The notes: generated from the letters alone by a model not told the origin. A DNA stretch of 64,000 nucleotides from CALINF01 sp039990395 (GCA_039990395.1 JBDXFZ010000139.1:372001-436000), one strand, 5' to 3'. Shown: positions 1 to 9,176, counted from the stretch's first letter. A program made the numbers and translations.

Positions 1-1
1 T

Positions 2-679
2 CCCATGATGATGACGCCAGCGGGCACGCTCAAACCCGCTAAGGTATTTATCATCGGAGCAGGCGTCGCTGGTCTTCAGGCAATTGCCACAGCCAAACGG
101 CTGGGCGCCAAAGTAACTGCCTTCGACACGCGGCCCGTGGTGGCTGAACAGGTGCAGTCATTGGGTGCAACCTTCCTGGATATCGATCTGGGTGAAACGG
201 GTGAGACTGCGGCTGGCTATGCTAAAGAATTGACACCTGATCAGATACAGATGCAACGCGACGCCCAAAAAGCGGTGATAGCTGAATCAGATGTCCTGAT
301 TACGACTGCCCAGGTGTTCGGGCGCAAACCACCAGTGATAGTGACCAAGGATATGGTGGAAGGGATGCAGCCCGGCTCAGTTGTGGTCGATATGGCTGCG
401 GAAACAGGCGGCAATGTAGAGGGCTCTGTTCCCAATGCGAATGTTGAGATCAATGGCGTGACCGTTGTTGGCATGGGCAATCTATCGAATGAGGTATGCC
501 GCGACGCCAGTCAGATGTACTCCAGCAATTTGTTCAGTCTTGTGGAGGATAGTTGGAACGAAGAATCCAAGTCCTTTGTCATCGACTTTGATCACGACAT
601 CCTGCCGGGTTGCATTATCACTCATGGCGGCGAGGTTACTAACGAGACCATTAAAAATATCCTGGAGGGTAGCAACTGA
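2..679 (+). CDS. pntAA: NAD(P) transhydrogenase alpha-1 subunit, 5' partial
   Basis: C-terminal part of the NAD(H)-binding (dI) subunit of the proton-translocating transhydrogenase, which exchanges hydride between NADH and NADP+ at the inner membrane. The reading frame is open to the window edge, and the visible start (PMMMTPAGT) matches an internal stretch of PntA proteins, so the true start lies upstream. A Rossmann motif GAGVAGLQA sits about 18 residues in, and a VVVDMAAETGGN segment typical of dI follows. The protein stops without the membrane helices that end fused PntA; these are in the next gene, so this is the three-subunit form. pntAB begins one base after the stop. Confidence 0.93.
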   Translation, partial: PMMMTPAGTLKPAKVFIIGAGVAGLQAIATAKRLGAKVTAFDTRPVVAEQVQSLGATFLDIDLGETGETAAGYAKELTPDQIQMQRDAQKAVIAESDVLITTAQVFGRKPPVIVTKDMVEGMQPGSVVVDMAAETGGNVEGSVPNANVEINGVTVVGMGNLSNEVCRDASQMYSSNLFSLVEDSWNEESKSFVIDFDHDILPGCIITHGGEVTNETIKNILEGSN

Positions 680-680
680 T

Positions 681-962
681 ATGGACGCTGTATTCCTGAC
701 ATTCATTCTCATGCTGTCCATATTTCTGGGCTTCGAATTAATCACCAAGGTACCCTCAACCTTGCATACACCGCTAATGTCCGGTGCAAATGCGATCTCG
801 GGTATCACAGTGGTCGGCGCAATAGGGCTGGCCGGTACTGGTCAACAGGATCTATCCAATTGGTTGGGTGCTGCGGCAGTCGCGCTGGCGTCAATCAATG
901 TGGTGGGTGGTTATATGGTCACGGATCGTATGCTTGCGATGTTCAAGAAGAGGGAGGGTTGA
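681..962 (+). CDS. pntAB: NAD(P) transhydrogenase alpha-2 (membrane) subunit
   Basis: Small hydrophobic subunit (93 aa) that supplies part of the proton-translocating dII membrane domain. About three hydrophobic helices are visible, with the family-typical segment KVPSTLHTPLMSGANAISG near residues 22-40. An upstream in-frame extension exists, but ATG 681 follows the pntAA stop (677-679) directly and matches the family N-terminus MDAVFLTFI. pntB starts two bases after its stop, so the three subunits are very likely made from one transcript with coupled translation. Confidence 0.93.
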   Translation: MDAVFLTFILMLSIFLGFELITKVPSTLHTPLMSGANAISGITVVGAIGLAGTGQQDLSNWLGAAAVALASINVVGGYMVTDRMLAMFKKREG

Positions 963-964
963 TC

Positions 965-2329
965 ATGGAATCAACACAACTTCTGATTCAATTGAGCTAT
1001 GTGGTTGCCGCCGGCCTATTTATCTATGGGCTCAAGCTACTCGGCTCGGCTGCTACAGCCCGCCGAGGCAATATGTTGTCTGCAATCGCAATGCTGTTGG
1101 CAATAGTTGCAGCATTGTTGGACCAAGGCATCGTTGAATACCAGTGGATATTAATTGGTTTCGTGCTGGGCGGGGTCATCGGCGCTAGTGCTGCGCGATT
1201 GGTACAGATGACGTCAATGCCCGAAATGGTTGCGCTATTTAATGGCTTCGGTGGGATGGCGTCGTTGCTGGTTGGTGTCGCCGCCATAGCAACGGCCACG
1301 GGCACATTTACCCTGGTGACCATTGTCTTGTCTATCTTGATAGGCGGCCTTACCTTCACCGGATCGATGGTTGCCTACGGCAAACTGAGTGAGCGCATCG
1401 GTAGCGGAGCGATTGTTTTCTCTGGTCAGCAAATCGTTAACAGCCTGATTGTGCTGGGTGTTCTGGCAAGTGCAGTGATGTTTTGTATTGAGCCTGCTAA
1501 CGCCCAATGGCTCTATCTTGTGATTGGGTTATCGCTATTGTTTGGCATCATGGCAGTGATACCAATTGGCGGTGCCGATATGCCGGTTGTGATATCGCTG
1601 TTGAATTCCTACTCCGGCCTGGCTGCTTGTGCAGCTGGTTTTGCTATCAATAACAATATTCTAATTGTTGCGGGATCGCTGGTGGGAGCATCAGGAATCA
1701 TTCTGACTCAGATCATGTGCAAGGCAATGAACCGCTCATTGACCAACGTACTTTTCAGTGGCTTTGGTAGTGCCGGCGGCGCTACTGAAACCGTTGAGGG
1801 CGAGATCAAGCCAATCTCCGTGGAGGATGCTTATTACGTTCTGGAGGCGGCCAGTAATGTTGCGATCATTCCGGGCTATGGAATGGCTGTCGCACAGGCT
1901 CAACACGTGGTTAAGGAATTGACCGAGATTATGGAAAAGAACGGTGCGGAAGTGAATTTTGGCATTCACCCCGTAGCGGGCCGGATGCCGGGGCACATGA
2001 ACGTTTTGCTTGCCGAGGCTGACGTACCCTACGACCAGCTACTGGAGATGGACGACATCAATCCGCGGATGGAGAATGTTGACGTTGCTATTGTCATTGG
2101 GGCAAACGATGTAGTGAATCCGGCAGCGCGCGAGTCAGAGGGTTCGCCGATATACGGGATGCCCGTTATTAATGTCGACCACGCCAGAACGGTTTTCGTC
2201 CTCAAGCGCTCGATGGCGTCGGGGTTTGCTGGTATTGAGAACCCATTGTTTTACAAAGATAACACGCGGATGTTGTTTGGCGACGCCAAGGAATCAATCG
2301 GTGGTTTGGTGCGTGAATTTGGTAGCTGA
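965..2329 (+). CDS. pntB: NAD(P) transhydrogenase beta subunit
   Basis: 454-residue beta subunit: an N-terminal half with several membrane helices (rest of dII) and a C-terminal NADP(H)-binding dIII domain. dIII is recognised by GYGMAVAQAQ, GIHPVAGRMPGHMNVLLAEA, NDVVNPAARE and VFVLKRSMASGF, all family signatures. The start ATG 965 is chosen because it lies two bases after pntAB and gives the usual length; the longer open frame from 860 would overlap pntAB. Works with pntAA/pntAB to make NADPH at the expense of the proton gradient. A strong hairpin terminator follows 22 bp after the stop. Confidence 0.95.
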   Translation: MESTQLLIQLSYVVAAGLFIYGLKLLGSAATARRGNMLSAIAMLLAIVAALLDQGIVEYQWILIGFVLGGVIGASAARLVQMTSMPEMVALFNGFGGMASLLVGVAAIATATGTFTLVTIVLSILIGGLTFTGSMVAYGKLSERIGSGAIVFSGQQIVNSLIVLGVLASAVMFCIEPANAQWLYLVIGLSLLFGIMAVIPIGGADMPVVISLLNSYSGLAACAAGFAINNNILIVAGSLVGASGIILTQIMCKAMNRSLTNVLFSGFGSAGGATETVEGEIKPISVEDAYYVLEAASNVAIIPGYGMAVAQAQHVVKELTEIMEKNGAEVNFGIHPVAGRMPGHMNVLLAEADVPYDQLLEMDDINPRMENVDVAIVIGANDVVNPAARESEGSPIYGMPVINVDHARTVFVLKRSMASGFAGIENPLFYKDNTRMLFGDAKESIGGLVREFGS

Positions 2330-2351
2330 GCAGAGCCTGCATCGTTCCATG

Positions 2352-2376
2352 AGCCGGCTTTGAGCCGGCTTTTTTG
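2352..2376 (+). terminator. Rho-independent terminator of the pnt operon
   Basis: Two copies of AGCCGGCT (2352-2359 and 2363-2370), each its own reverse complement, can pair over a 3-nt loop and are followed directly by a run of T. It sits just after the pntB stop, in the expected orientation. Confidence 0.85.
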
Positions 2377-2455
2377 TAGGGTCATCAGGACGCCGCCGGT
2401 CGGTTTTTGAGTGGGTGAAATTGCCCACAACCATGAGGCCGATCAATGTGTTTTT

Positions 2456-2482
2456 TTGACGTTGGGCTAGAGTTAGTAAGAT
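2456..2482 (+). promoter_or_regulatory. Weak candidate sigma-70 promoter for the hemerythrin gene
   Basis: A TTGACG box at 2456-2461 and a TAAGAT box at 2477-2482 lie upstream of the GTG start at 2510. The spacer is only 15 bp, shorter than the 16-18 bp optimum, so this is a tentative call. Confidence 0.3.
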
Positions 2483-2509
2483 CTAGAAAATGAAAGAGGT
2501 GTGTTAGCC

Positions 2510-3406
2510 GTGGCAAAACGCAGCATGAAACAACATGAACAACCTATGATGGCGGCCCTTCGCGCTGAGCATCGGCATATTGCAAACGTTATCGCTCTGT
2601 TTGGCGATCAATTGGATGCTATTGAACAAGGTCAGCTGGTTGATACTCATGTGGTCTATGAAACGATTGACTATATGGTGCGCTGGCCGGATCGGTTTCA
2701 TCATCCACGCGAGGACATTCTTTATGCGCGCGCTGCTGAGTTGGATGCTGAACTGGCCGACAGTGTCGATAGTCTCCAGCGCGAACACGATGATACCGCT
2801 CGTCGTGGAAGGGAGCTGCTGGAATCTATAGAACGCTGGCGGGAGGGTTCGGTGCCGGGCGCTAATGTGGTTAAGCGCGGGCGCGAGTATATTAAGAACT
2901 CCCATAGGCACATGAATGCAGAGGAGAAGTTGGTATTTCCTCAGATAGAGGCACTACTAAAGGAGTCCGACTGGATTGAGTTTGAAAGCCAAGACAGACT
3001 CAAGCCCTACGCAGACCCAGTGTTTGGCACTCGGGTGGATCGCGATTTCCGCAATCTGGCGCGAAAACTGCGCTTGGGTGTAAAACACGGCATAGAGCGC
3101 GGAGTGATGACTGAGTGGGTTAGCCTGGATGCTTTGATAGAGTCCTATGAAGTGTTTTCTATTGCCTACGAATCCACTCGCAGCATAACGCAGGATCACC
3201 TAAAGGCGGCTTGGTACGACTCTGTTGATATCGTTAAGGATACGCCGTTCACTGCGGTGTTTCGATGTGGCCTCAACAACACCCGACTCAGCGCACGCTG
3301 GCTGGGAGAGGTAGTAGGGGTCTCCAAAGATGCTTTAGACGATCTGTCGCGAGTTAATCAGGAGCGCAAAGATCAGATCCGGGTACTGAAGCGGGAAGGG
3401 TACTGA
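2510..3406 (+). CDS. Hemerythrin HHE-domain protein
   Basis: 298-residue cytoplasmic protein. The first ~150 residues carry a hemerythrin-like four-helix bundle with spaced iron-ligand candidates: EHRHI, RFHHPRED, LQREHDD and NSHRHMNAEE. Such domains bind a di-iron centre and may sense or handle O2, NO or iron; the precise role here is unknown. The remaining ~150 residues are charged and helical and match nothing I recognise. GTG 2510 is preferred because an AGAGG box (2495-2499) lies 10 bp upstream; GTG 2501 and ATG 2525 are alternatives. Its last 53 bp overlap the 3' end of the oppositely transcribed ABC exporter gene. Confidence 0.85.
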   Translation: MAKRSMKQHEQPMMAALRAEHRHIANVIALFGDQLDAIEQGQLVDTHVVYETIDYMVRWPDRFHHPREDILYARAAELDAELADSVDSLQREHDDTARRGRELLESIERWREGSVPGANVVKRGREYIKNSHRHMNAEEKLVFPQIEALLKESDWIEFESQDRLKPYADPVFGTRVDRDFRNLARKLRLGVKHGIERGVMTEWVSLDALIESYEVFSIAYESTRSITQDHLKAAWYDSVDIVKDTPFTAVFRCGLNNTRLSARWLGEVVGVSKDALDDLSRVNQERKDQIRVLKREGY

Positions 3407-5168
3407 TACCCTCGGCGTGTTGCGCGTCGCGAAATTGCAGACGGGCAAGGCGGGCATAGAGCTCGCATCTAGCCAGAAGCTCCTCATGAGTTCCTGTGTC
3501 TATCAGTCTGCCTTGATCCATAACGGCGATTCTATCGGCATGCAGGATAGTCGATAGGCGGTGGGCGATAATCACCGTAGTTCTGTTGACCATGAGCTCC
3601 TCCAGCGCTTGTTGCACTTGAAACTCACTGTCTGAATCCAGTGCACTGGTCGCCTCGTCCAGTAAAAGAATGCGCGGGTCATTTAATATCGCCCTGGCAA
3701 GCGCGATACGTTGACGCTGACCACCTGACAATCTGACGCCCTGTTCCCCCAAATGGCTGCGGTAACCGTCGGGCAATTGCTCAACGAAGTCATGTGCATG
3801 CGCCGCGCGGGCGGCCTTATGTATCTCATCTTCACTGGCATCTAATCGGCCATAGGCTATGTTGTAGCGCACATCGCCCGTGAATAGAGCGGGTTGCTGA
3901 GGCACCAGCGCAGTCAATCTTCGGATCTCGCCTAGATCCAATTCACGCATATCCAGGCCGTCTACCAGAACCCTGCCTTCCTGCGGATCGTAGAAGCGCT
4001 GTAGTAACTCAAATACTGTGGATTTACCTGCGCCCGATGGGCCCACCAGAGCAAGGCTTTTACCCGCTTCGATCGGTAGTGAAAAATCTGATAGGGCAGG
4101 TTTTTCCGGTCTTGCTGGATAGGCGAACGTCACGTTCTGAAATGCGACCACAGGCTGTTTGTTGACGATGTCCTGTCCACCTGGATCGCTGATCAGACTC
4201 TTCGTATGAAGCAATTCAAGCAAACGTTCGGCTGCGCCTGCAGCACGCTGTACCTCACCCCAGACCTCGGAAATAGTGCCGAAGCCTGCGCCTACCATGA
4301 TCGCGTAGAAAGAGAAGGCCGCCAGTTCACCGCCGGTCATTCGTCCGCTGATGACATCCTGCCCTCCCGACCACATCATCGCGCTCATGCCAAAGAACAG
4401 CAGCAGTATTGCACCGCAAATCAACAGGCTTCTCTGGCGTATCCGCTTTCTGGCGATCTGGAATGCACGTTCAACTTCGCCATCAAAGGCACTTATCTCA
4501 AACGACTCGCGGGTATAGCTCTGCACTACCTTGATATTTTGTATTGCTTCTCCCGCATAGCTACCAACGCTGGCGATACTATCTTGGCTTTGGTTAGACA
4601 GACTTCGCACTCGACGCCCGAAGATAAGTATGGGTAGTAGAATCAGGGGAACGCTACCAACGATGTACAGACTCAGTTGAAAGTTGGTGATGAACATCAT
4701 CACCAGTGCTCCCGACAGGGTGAGACTGCTGCGCAGTGCCATGCTGAATGAGGAGCCGATAATTGTCTGCAGTAAGGTGGTATCCGTAGTCAGGCGAGAC
4801 ATGATTTCGCCTGAGCGATTGAGCTCGAAATATCCGGGATGCAAGCGAACAAGGTTGCGAAACACGGCCGATCGTATGTCGCTGCTAACCCGCTCACCCA
4901 ACCATGAAACCAGATAGAATCGAATGAAGGTACCTACCGAAATTGCCGCAGCGATAATCACCATCACAAACACTGCACTACGTAAGTCTGTGAGGGTGCC
5001 GTTGCTCAAGCCTTGATCGATGAGAATTTGCAGACCCTTGCCCAAACTGAGTGTTGCGCCTGCAGTGAAAATCAGTGCGAATGCGGCGCCGACCATGCGC
5101 CACTTATAAGGCGCCATGAAGCCCAAGATTGAGCGCAAAGGCGCCAGGCTGCGGCTGGACTTTGTCAT
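3354..5168 (-). CDS. ABC exporter, ATPase and permease fused (ABCB/MsbA-like)
   Basis: 604-residue half-transporter expected to act as an inner-membrane homodimer. About six membrane helices fill residues 20-300. The nucleotide-binding domain follows: Walker A GPSGAGKST at 376-384, signature LSGGQ at 480-484, Walker B LLLDE at 501-505 and switch His about 536, all intact. It resembles MsbA-type lipid or drug exporters, but substrate cannot be told from sequence; the usual msbA partner lpxK is absent. Its ATG overlaps the stop of the upstream MscS gene by one base (TAATG), implying translational coupling. The 3' end overlaps the hemerythrin gene on the other strand. Confidence 0.9.
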   Translation of the reverse strand: MTKSSRSLAPLRSILGFMAPYKWRMVGAAFALIFTAGATLSLGKGLQILIDQGLSNGTLTDLRSAVFVMVIIAAAISVGTFIRFYLVSWLGERVSSDIRSAVFRNLVRLHPGYFELNRSGEIMSRLTTDTTLLQTIIGSSFSMALRSSLTLSGALVMMFITNFQLSLYIVGSVPLILLPILIFGRRVRSLSNQSQDSIASVGSYAGEAIQNIKVVQSYTRESFEISAFDGEVERAFQIARKRIRQRSLLICGAILLLFFGMSAMMWSGGQDVISGRMTGGELAAFSFYAIMVGAGFGTISEVWGEVQRAAGAAERLLELLHTKSLISDPGGQDIVNKQPVVAFQNVTFAYPARPEKPALSDFSLPIEAGKSLALVGPSGAGKSTVFELLQRFYDPQEGRVLVDGLDMRELDLGEIRRLTALVPQQPALFTGDVRYNIAYGRLDASEDEIHKAARAAHAHDFVEQLPDGYRSHLGEQGVRLSGGQRQRIALARAILNDPRILLLDEATSALDSDSEFQVQQALEELMVNRTTVIIAHRLSTILHADRIAVMDQGRLIDTGTHEELLARCELYARLARLQFRDAQHAEGISTLPASVPGSDLCAPD

Positions 5169-6955
5169 TAGCGTGTCTTGCCACCGGGTGGGTAGTCCAA
5201 CGTACCTTTGAGTGCCAACTTCTGATCATCGGCAATATCTGGAAATGGAAATTCATCCTGATCTCGCCAATCACTCAAAATAGTTTCAACCTCAGCCAGT
5301 TTACCTTCACTTGCCTGGTAAAAGTCGCGGAGCTGCAGCACCTGGCCGGCGCCGCTGAAGATAGCGCCCGCGTTGTGGACGAGTTCGACAATGTGCAGAT
5401 TCAGATCCTCGGCGACGGCCAGGTACTCCTGATAGTCGGTTGTATCGATGCCCGAGTCGATACGTATCATGGCGGTTGCCGATTCAATATTTTCCAGCCG
5501 AACACTGACAGTTTCCTGCAATACCATTGGGTGTGCGAGGAACAGCTTCCTTAGGTTTCCGAGTATTAGTCTAAGTTGGTCGGCTGTGGTCATTTGCAGC
5601 TGCAGGTTGCGAAAGTAGCGTATCCGATCACGGCTGGACAGGTTCTCCACCTCAACTGAGGAGAAAACGCTGTTGGGCACCACCAGTAACGTGCGATTGA
5701 TCGTGCGAATCTGCGTTGAGCGCAGACCAATCTCCTCGACGACGCCGACGACATTGCCAAATCGACAGAGGTCACCGGGGCTCACCGGCCGGGCAGTGTA
5801 CAAAGTGATAGCGCCAATCACATTTTCCAGTGTTTTCTGAGCGGCCAGAGCGACCGCAAGGCTGCCTACGCCGAGCCCCGCGATGATCGTCGACATGTTG
5901 TAGCCGGCACGATCTGCCCACACCAATGCGATTATGGTCACCACCAGCACTTTGACGATCGTGGTGAATGGTTTGAGTAGAGCGACATAGTGGGCGTTAC
6001 CCAGTCGCTCCATCTTGCGTATCTGGTAGTCGCGAATAAGGGAAAGAGCGCCCAGAAAAAGCACGGTATAAGCGATATAGTCTACGCCTGAAGAATCGAA
6101 ATATATCCTCGCGCGCAGAGACAGCCCCATCTGTTCCATGAGTAGGCGAGCGATGAGTACGAACAGAAAAAAGCGGGCAGGCAGACGAAAGAAGCGCTGA
6201 ATACCCAATGGAAACCTGTTTGGAATAAGCAGCGCCAGCCGCATGAGAATATTGCTGACCAGGGCAGCTAGAGGCCAGGCAAAGACAAAGAATAGGATGG
6301 TAGAGAACCACTGCCAGTTCTCCATACCCATGATGCGCACATCCGGGAGTAATGTACCCAGATAGATTGCCGCGGGCGGGGGCCCCAACTCCTCCCACAG
6401 TGCTGGAATTTGTGCGACGGTTGCGTTGGAGAACTTCCAGACTCGGCCGCCATCGCCATCAGGCACGCGCTGCAGATATATTGGTACCTCACTAGTACTG
6501 GTCACAATTGTGCCTACCTGATCTCTGTATCGGGGTAGACCATCGTCAAGGTTGCCTTCCTCTTCATCGCTCAGGTCGTCGAGGTCAATGACATTTTGAA
6601 GACCCCATACCAATGCAAGAGCCCGCACGAGGTCTTCTGCCTCGTACTGATCGAGTTCCTCAGGTAGGTAGCGCATATCCAGGTAATCACTGGCGCGCGT
6701 ATAGTCACCCCGCTTAAGCGCTGCGCTGATTGCCAATGCCGTTGCGAGCGGTGTTCGGGGGTTCTCAAGCCCTTTGGGATCGCTTTCGGCTCTTTCTGCT
6801 ATGAGTTCCGCTGTCTTTTCCTGTGTCTCTAATATCTCTTTAACAGATGTCTCTGGAGCAATGACTTCCTGTGCCTGTATTGTCAGGCTCGCTAATGGTG
6901 CGAGTAGGGAAATCACTGCAAGCAGTGCGATCCGAATCATAGAACGTGGACTCAT
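5168..6955 (-). CDS. MscS-family mechanosensitive channel with N-terminal extension
   Basis: 595-residue inner-membrane protein. A signal peptide ending near AQA, then a ~200-residue extracytoplasmic region, then several membrane helices. The MscS pore helix and beta domain follow: GLGVGSLAVALAAQKTLEN, TARPVSPGDLCRFGNVVG and VPNSVFSSVEVENLSSRDR. Family members release solutes on hypo-osmotic shock or, in extended forms, may sense other cues. The open frame begins at GTG 7006, but ATG 6955 puts the signal peptide at the N-terminus and is preferred. It shares a TAATG junction with the ABC exporter and lies 91 bp downstream of tatC, probably in the same transcript. Confidence 0.88.
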   Translation of the reverse strand: MSPRSMIRIALLAVISLLAPLASLTIQAQEVIAPETSVKEILETQEKTAELIAERAESDPKGLENPRTPLATALAISAALKRGDYTRASDYLDMRYLPEELDQYEAEDLVRALALVWGLQNVIDLDDLSDEEEGNLDDGLPRYRDQVGTIVTSTSEVPIYLQRVPDGDGGRVWKFSNATVAQIPALWEELGPPPAAIYLGTLLPDVRIMGMENWQWFSTILFFVFAWPLAALVSNILMRLALLIPNRFPLGIQRFFRLPARFFLFVLIARLLMEQMGLSLRARIYFDSSGVDYIAYTVLFLGALSLIRDYQIRKMERLGNAHYVALLKPFTTIVKVLVVTIIALVWADRAGYNMSTIIAGLGVGSLAVALAAQKTLENVIGAITLYTARPVSPGDLCRFGNVVGVVEEIGLRSTQIRTINRTLLVVPNSVFSSVEVENLSSRDRIRYFRNLQLQMTTADQLRLILGNLRKLFLAHPMVLQETVSVRLENIESATAMIRIDSGIDTTDYQEYLAVAEDLNLHIVELVHNAGAIFSGAGQVLQLRDFYQASEGKLAEVETILSDWRDQDEFPFPDIADDQKLALKGTLDYPPGGKTR

Positions 6956-7046
6956 CGGTGTAGGCCTGTGGCTAAAACTATGGGTTTGGTGAGTGTAGTG
7001 CTTCACGCAGGGGATTGGTATTGCCCAAGTAGCTTGCGGCGGGGAC

Positions 7047-7793
7047 TCAGGTGGTGCTCTGTTCCTGCTTTTTCTCGATTAAGCGGCCAAACAACACGCC
7101 AACTTCAAACAAGATCCACATGGGTACTGCTAGCAGGGATTGTGAAATGATATCCGGTGGTGTGAGCAGCATGCCGAAAATGAAGCAGCCTACGATAATG
7201 TAGGGCCGCTTGCGGGCCAAGTCATCGGCCGTAGTGACACCACTCCAAATCATAATGACAGCCGCAATAGGAATTTCGAATGCCAATCCAAAAGCAAAAA
7301 ACAGCTTGAGTACGAAATTCAGGTAGCTGTTGATGTCGGTCATGATTTGAATATCTTCAGGTCCGACACTCGTGAAAAAGGCGAAGATCAGCGGGAACAC
7401 CACGAAGTAGGCGAAAGCCGCTCCTGCGTAGAACAACGCTATGCTCGAAGCCAGCAGGGGTATTGCGAGACGTTTCTCATGTCGATACATGCCCGGCGCG
7501 ATAAAGCTCCAGATCTGATAAAGCACGTAGGGAATTGCGATAAAAATAGCGGTTACTAGAGTGAGCTTAAAGGGTGTCAAAAACGGTGAGGCAACGTCAG
7601 TCGCAATCATGGACGCTCCTGCGGGTAAAAGCTCTCGCAATGGTTCAGATACGAACCCGTAGATGTCATTGGCAAATGGAAACAGGCCGATGAAGACAAC
7701 CAGCACTGCCAGAAGAGCTCGCAGTAGTCTGTCACGCAATTCGGTGAGGTGGGCCACCAGCGGCATTGGCTGATCGTGGTTTTCGTCACTCAT
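7047..7793 (-). CDS. tatC: Sec-independent protein translocase TatC
   Basis: 248-residue, six-helix inner-membrane protein that recognises twin-arginine signal peptides together with TatB. The N-terminal HLTELRDRLLRAL and the later IWSFIAPGMYRHEKR segments are TatC hallmarks. Its ATG overlaps the tatB stop by four bases. Complete, normal length. It is the third gene of tatABC and needs both neighbours for folded-protein export. Confidence 0.97.
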   Translation of the reverse strand: MSDENHDQPMPLVAHLTELRDRLLRALLAVLVVFIGLFPFANDIYGFVSEPLRELLPAGASMIATDVASPFLTPFKLTLVTAIFIAIPYVLYQIWSFIAPGMYRHEKRLAIPLLASSIALFYAGAAFAYFVVFPLIFAFFTSVGPEDIQIMTDINSYLNFVLKLFFAFGLAFEIPIAAVIMIWSGVTTADDLARKRPYIIVGCFIFGMLLTPPDIISQSLLAVPMWILFEVGVLFGRLIEKKQEQSTT

Positions 7794-8143
7794 AGAGGGG
7801 GCTTCTCGGTCCCCACTTCTGAGACGCCGTTATCGGTATCGTCAGCGGGTGACTGGGGAGCGGATGTGTTCATCGTGCCAGCGTCGTCTACCAGTTCATT
7901 GAGCTGGTCGCTTGCGCTTGTGACATCGTCCTTGAGTTGCTCGCCTGTTTTCTTGAGCTCCTGCATGACCTCGTCGTTGTGCAACTCCTGGCGGACCTCG
8001 TCGCGTATATCATTGAAGCTACGACGAAACTTGTTGACCCACACGCTGACGGTGCGGATGGTGCCTGGCAAGCGCTCCGGGCCGATCACCAGTAGGCCGA
8101 CGATGCCGATAATCAGCAGCTCTGCGAAACCGATATCGAACAT
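7790..8143 (-). CDS. tatB: Sec-independent protein translocase TatB
   Basis: 117 residues: a short N-terminal membrane helix beginning MFDIGFAELLIIGIVGLLVI, the hinge GPERLPG, then an amphipathic helix and an acidic, disordered tail. TatB forms the receptor complex with TatC. The FDIG start and the Glu in the membrane helix separate it from TatA. It overlaps tatC by four bases and follows tatA by nine. Confidence 0.95.
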   Translation of the reverse strand: MFDIGFAELLIIGIVGLLVIGPERLPGTIRTVSVWVNKFRRSFNDIRDEVRQELHNDEVMQELKKTGEQLKDDVTSASDQLNELVDDAGTMNTSAPQSPADDTDNGVSEVGTEKPPL

Positions 8144-8152
8144 GCGGCGCTG

Positions 8153-8365
8153 CTACTTTTCCTTCGCTGATTCGTCGTCCGAGTCCGGTGCCGGGGCTTC
8201 GTCTTTCGCGCCGCCCGTGCCGTCGTCAGACATGCTCTTACGAAACCCTTTAACCGCGCTGCCAAGGTCGGTGCCCAGTGTACGTAAGCGCTTGGTACCA
8301 AATAACATAATGACGATTGCCAAAATGATGAGTAGTTGCCAGATACTGATGCCGCCTATGCCCAT
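8153..8365 (-). CDS. tatA: Sec-independent protein translocase TatA
   Basis: 70 residues starting MGIGGISIWQLLIILAIVIM, then FGTKRLRTLGTDLG: one membrane helix, the FG hinge and an amphipathic helix, followed by a charged tail. TatA polymerises to form the translocation site. A longer open frame exists upstream, but the family start is ATG 8365. First gene of tatABC, 19 bp downstream of hisE, as in Pseudomonas. Confidence 0.95.
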   Translation of the reverse strand: MGIGGISIWQLLIILAIVIMLFGTKRLRTLGTDLGSAVKGFRKSMSDDGTGGAKDEAPAPDSDDESAKEK

Positions 8366-8384
8366 TGTCTTATCCTCTTGCCTG

Positions 8385-8714
8385 TTAGCTATTACGAGAC
8401 GCTTTCTCTTCGAGTCCCGACAGATTGAAACGTTGCTCAAGTACTGCAAGAACGTCGTTCGTGTCACTGTTCAAATGCGATAGTGCAACCATGCAGTGGA
8501 ACCACAGATCCGCTACTTCAGCTACAAATTCGTCTGGATTACCGCTCGCGGCAGCATCCTTGGCGGCCAGCACCACTTCTGTGGACTCTTCGCCAATTTT
8601 TTCCAGGATCTTGTTCAAGCCTTTCTGATGCAGCTGGGCTACATAGGATACCTCGGCGTCTGCATTTTTGCGCTGCTCTAGAGTTGCAGTTAACTGTGAG
8701 AGAATATCGCTCAT
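8385..8714 (-). CDS. hisE: Phosphoribosyl-ATP pyrophosphatase
   Basis: 109 residues; hydrolyses PR-ATP to PR-AMP and pyrophosphate, the second step of histidine synthesis. The MazG-like motif GEESTEVVLAAKD and the later EVADLWFHCMV provide the metal-binding acidic residues. It overlaps the upstream hisI by four bases (ATGA). hisE and hisI are separate genes here rather than the fused HisIE of enterobacteria. Confidence 0.96.
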   Translation of the reverse strand: MSDILSQLTATLEQRKNADAEVSYVAQLHQKGLNKILEKIGEESTEVVLAAKDAAASGNPDEFVAEVADLWFHCMVALSHLNSDTNDVLAVLEQRFNLSGLEEKASRNS

Positions 8715-9124
8715 TCTGGGCTCCCATAGATTGCTTCGGGCGTTTTGATGACCTCGTCAGTAATTTCCCAGCTGCTATCATTGTGCCTGAGGTAAAAACA
8801 ACTGCGTCTGCCCGTATGGCAGGCGATACCACCCAACTGTTCAACCTTTACAAGAATTGTGTCGGCATCACAATCCAATCGCAGCTCTTCCAAGCGCTGA
8901 GTATGTCCCGATGACTCACCTTTTCGCCACAATGCGTTGCGGGAGCGAGACCAGTAGACAGCGCGTTTCTCGTGCAGTGTTAGTTCTAGCGCCTGCCGAT
9001 TCATCCACGCCAGCATCAGGACCTCACCTGATTGGTAGTCCTGCGCTATTGCGGGCACGAGTCCTTGCTCGTTCCAGTGTACCTGCTCTAGCAACGCGCT
9101 AAGGCCATCGTTTGTATCTTTCAT
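8711..9124 (-). CDS. hisI: Phosphoribosyl-AMP cyclohydrolase
   Basis: 137 residues; opens the adenine ring of PR-AMP in the third step of histidine synthesis. Visible signatures are VLMLAWMNRQALELT, YWSRSRNALWRKGESSGH, LDCDADTILVKVEQ and the Cys-containing CHTGRRSCFY, which supply Mg and Zn ligands. Complete; translationally coupled to hisE. Other his genes are not in the window. Confidence 0.96.
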   Translation of the reverse strand: MKDTNDGLSALLEQVHWNEQGLVPAIAQDYQSGEVLMLAWMNRQALELTLHEKRAVYWSRSRNALWRKGESSGHTQRLEELRLDCDADTILVKVEQLGGIACHTGRRSCFYLRHNDSSWEITDEVIKTPEAIYGSPE

Positions 9125-9176
9125 GCTGCCTCCACAGAAGGAGGCGCATTATGTCACACGTACGCTCGGGTCGGAA

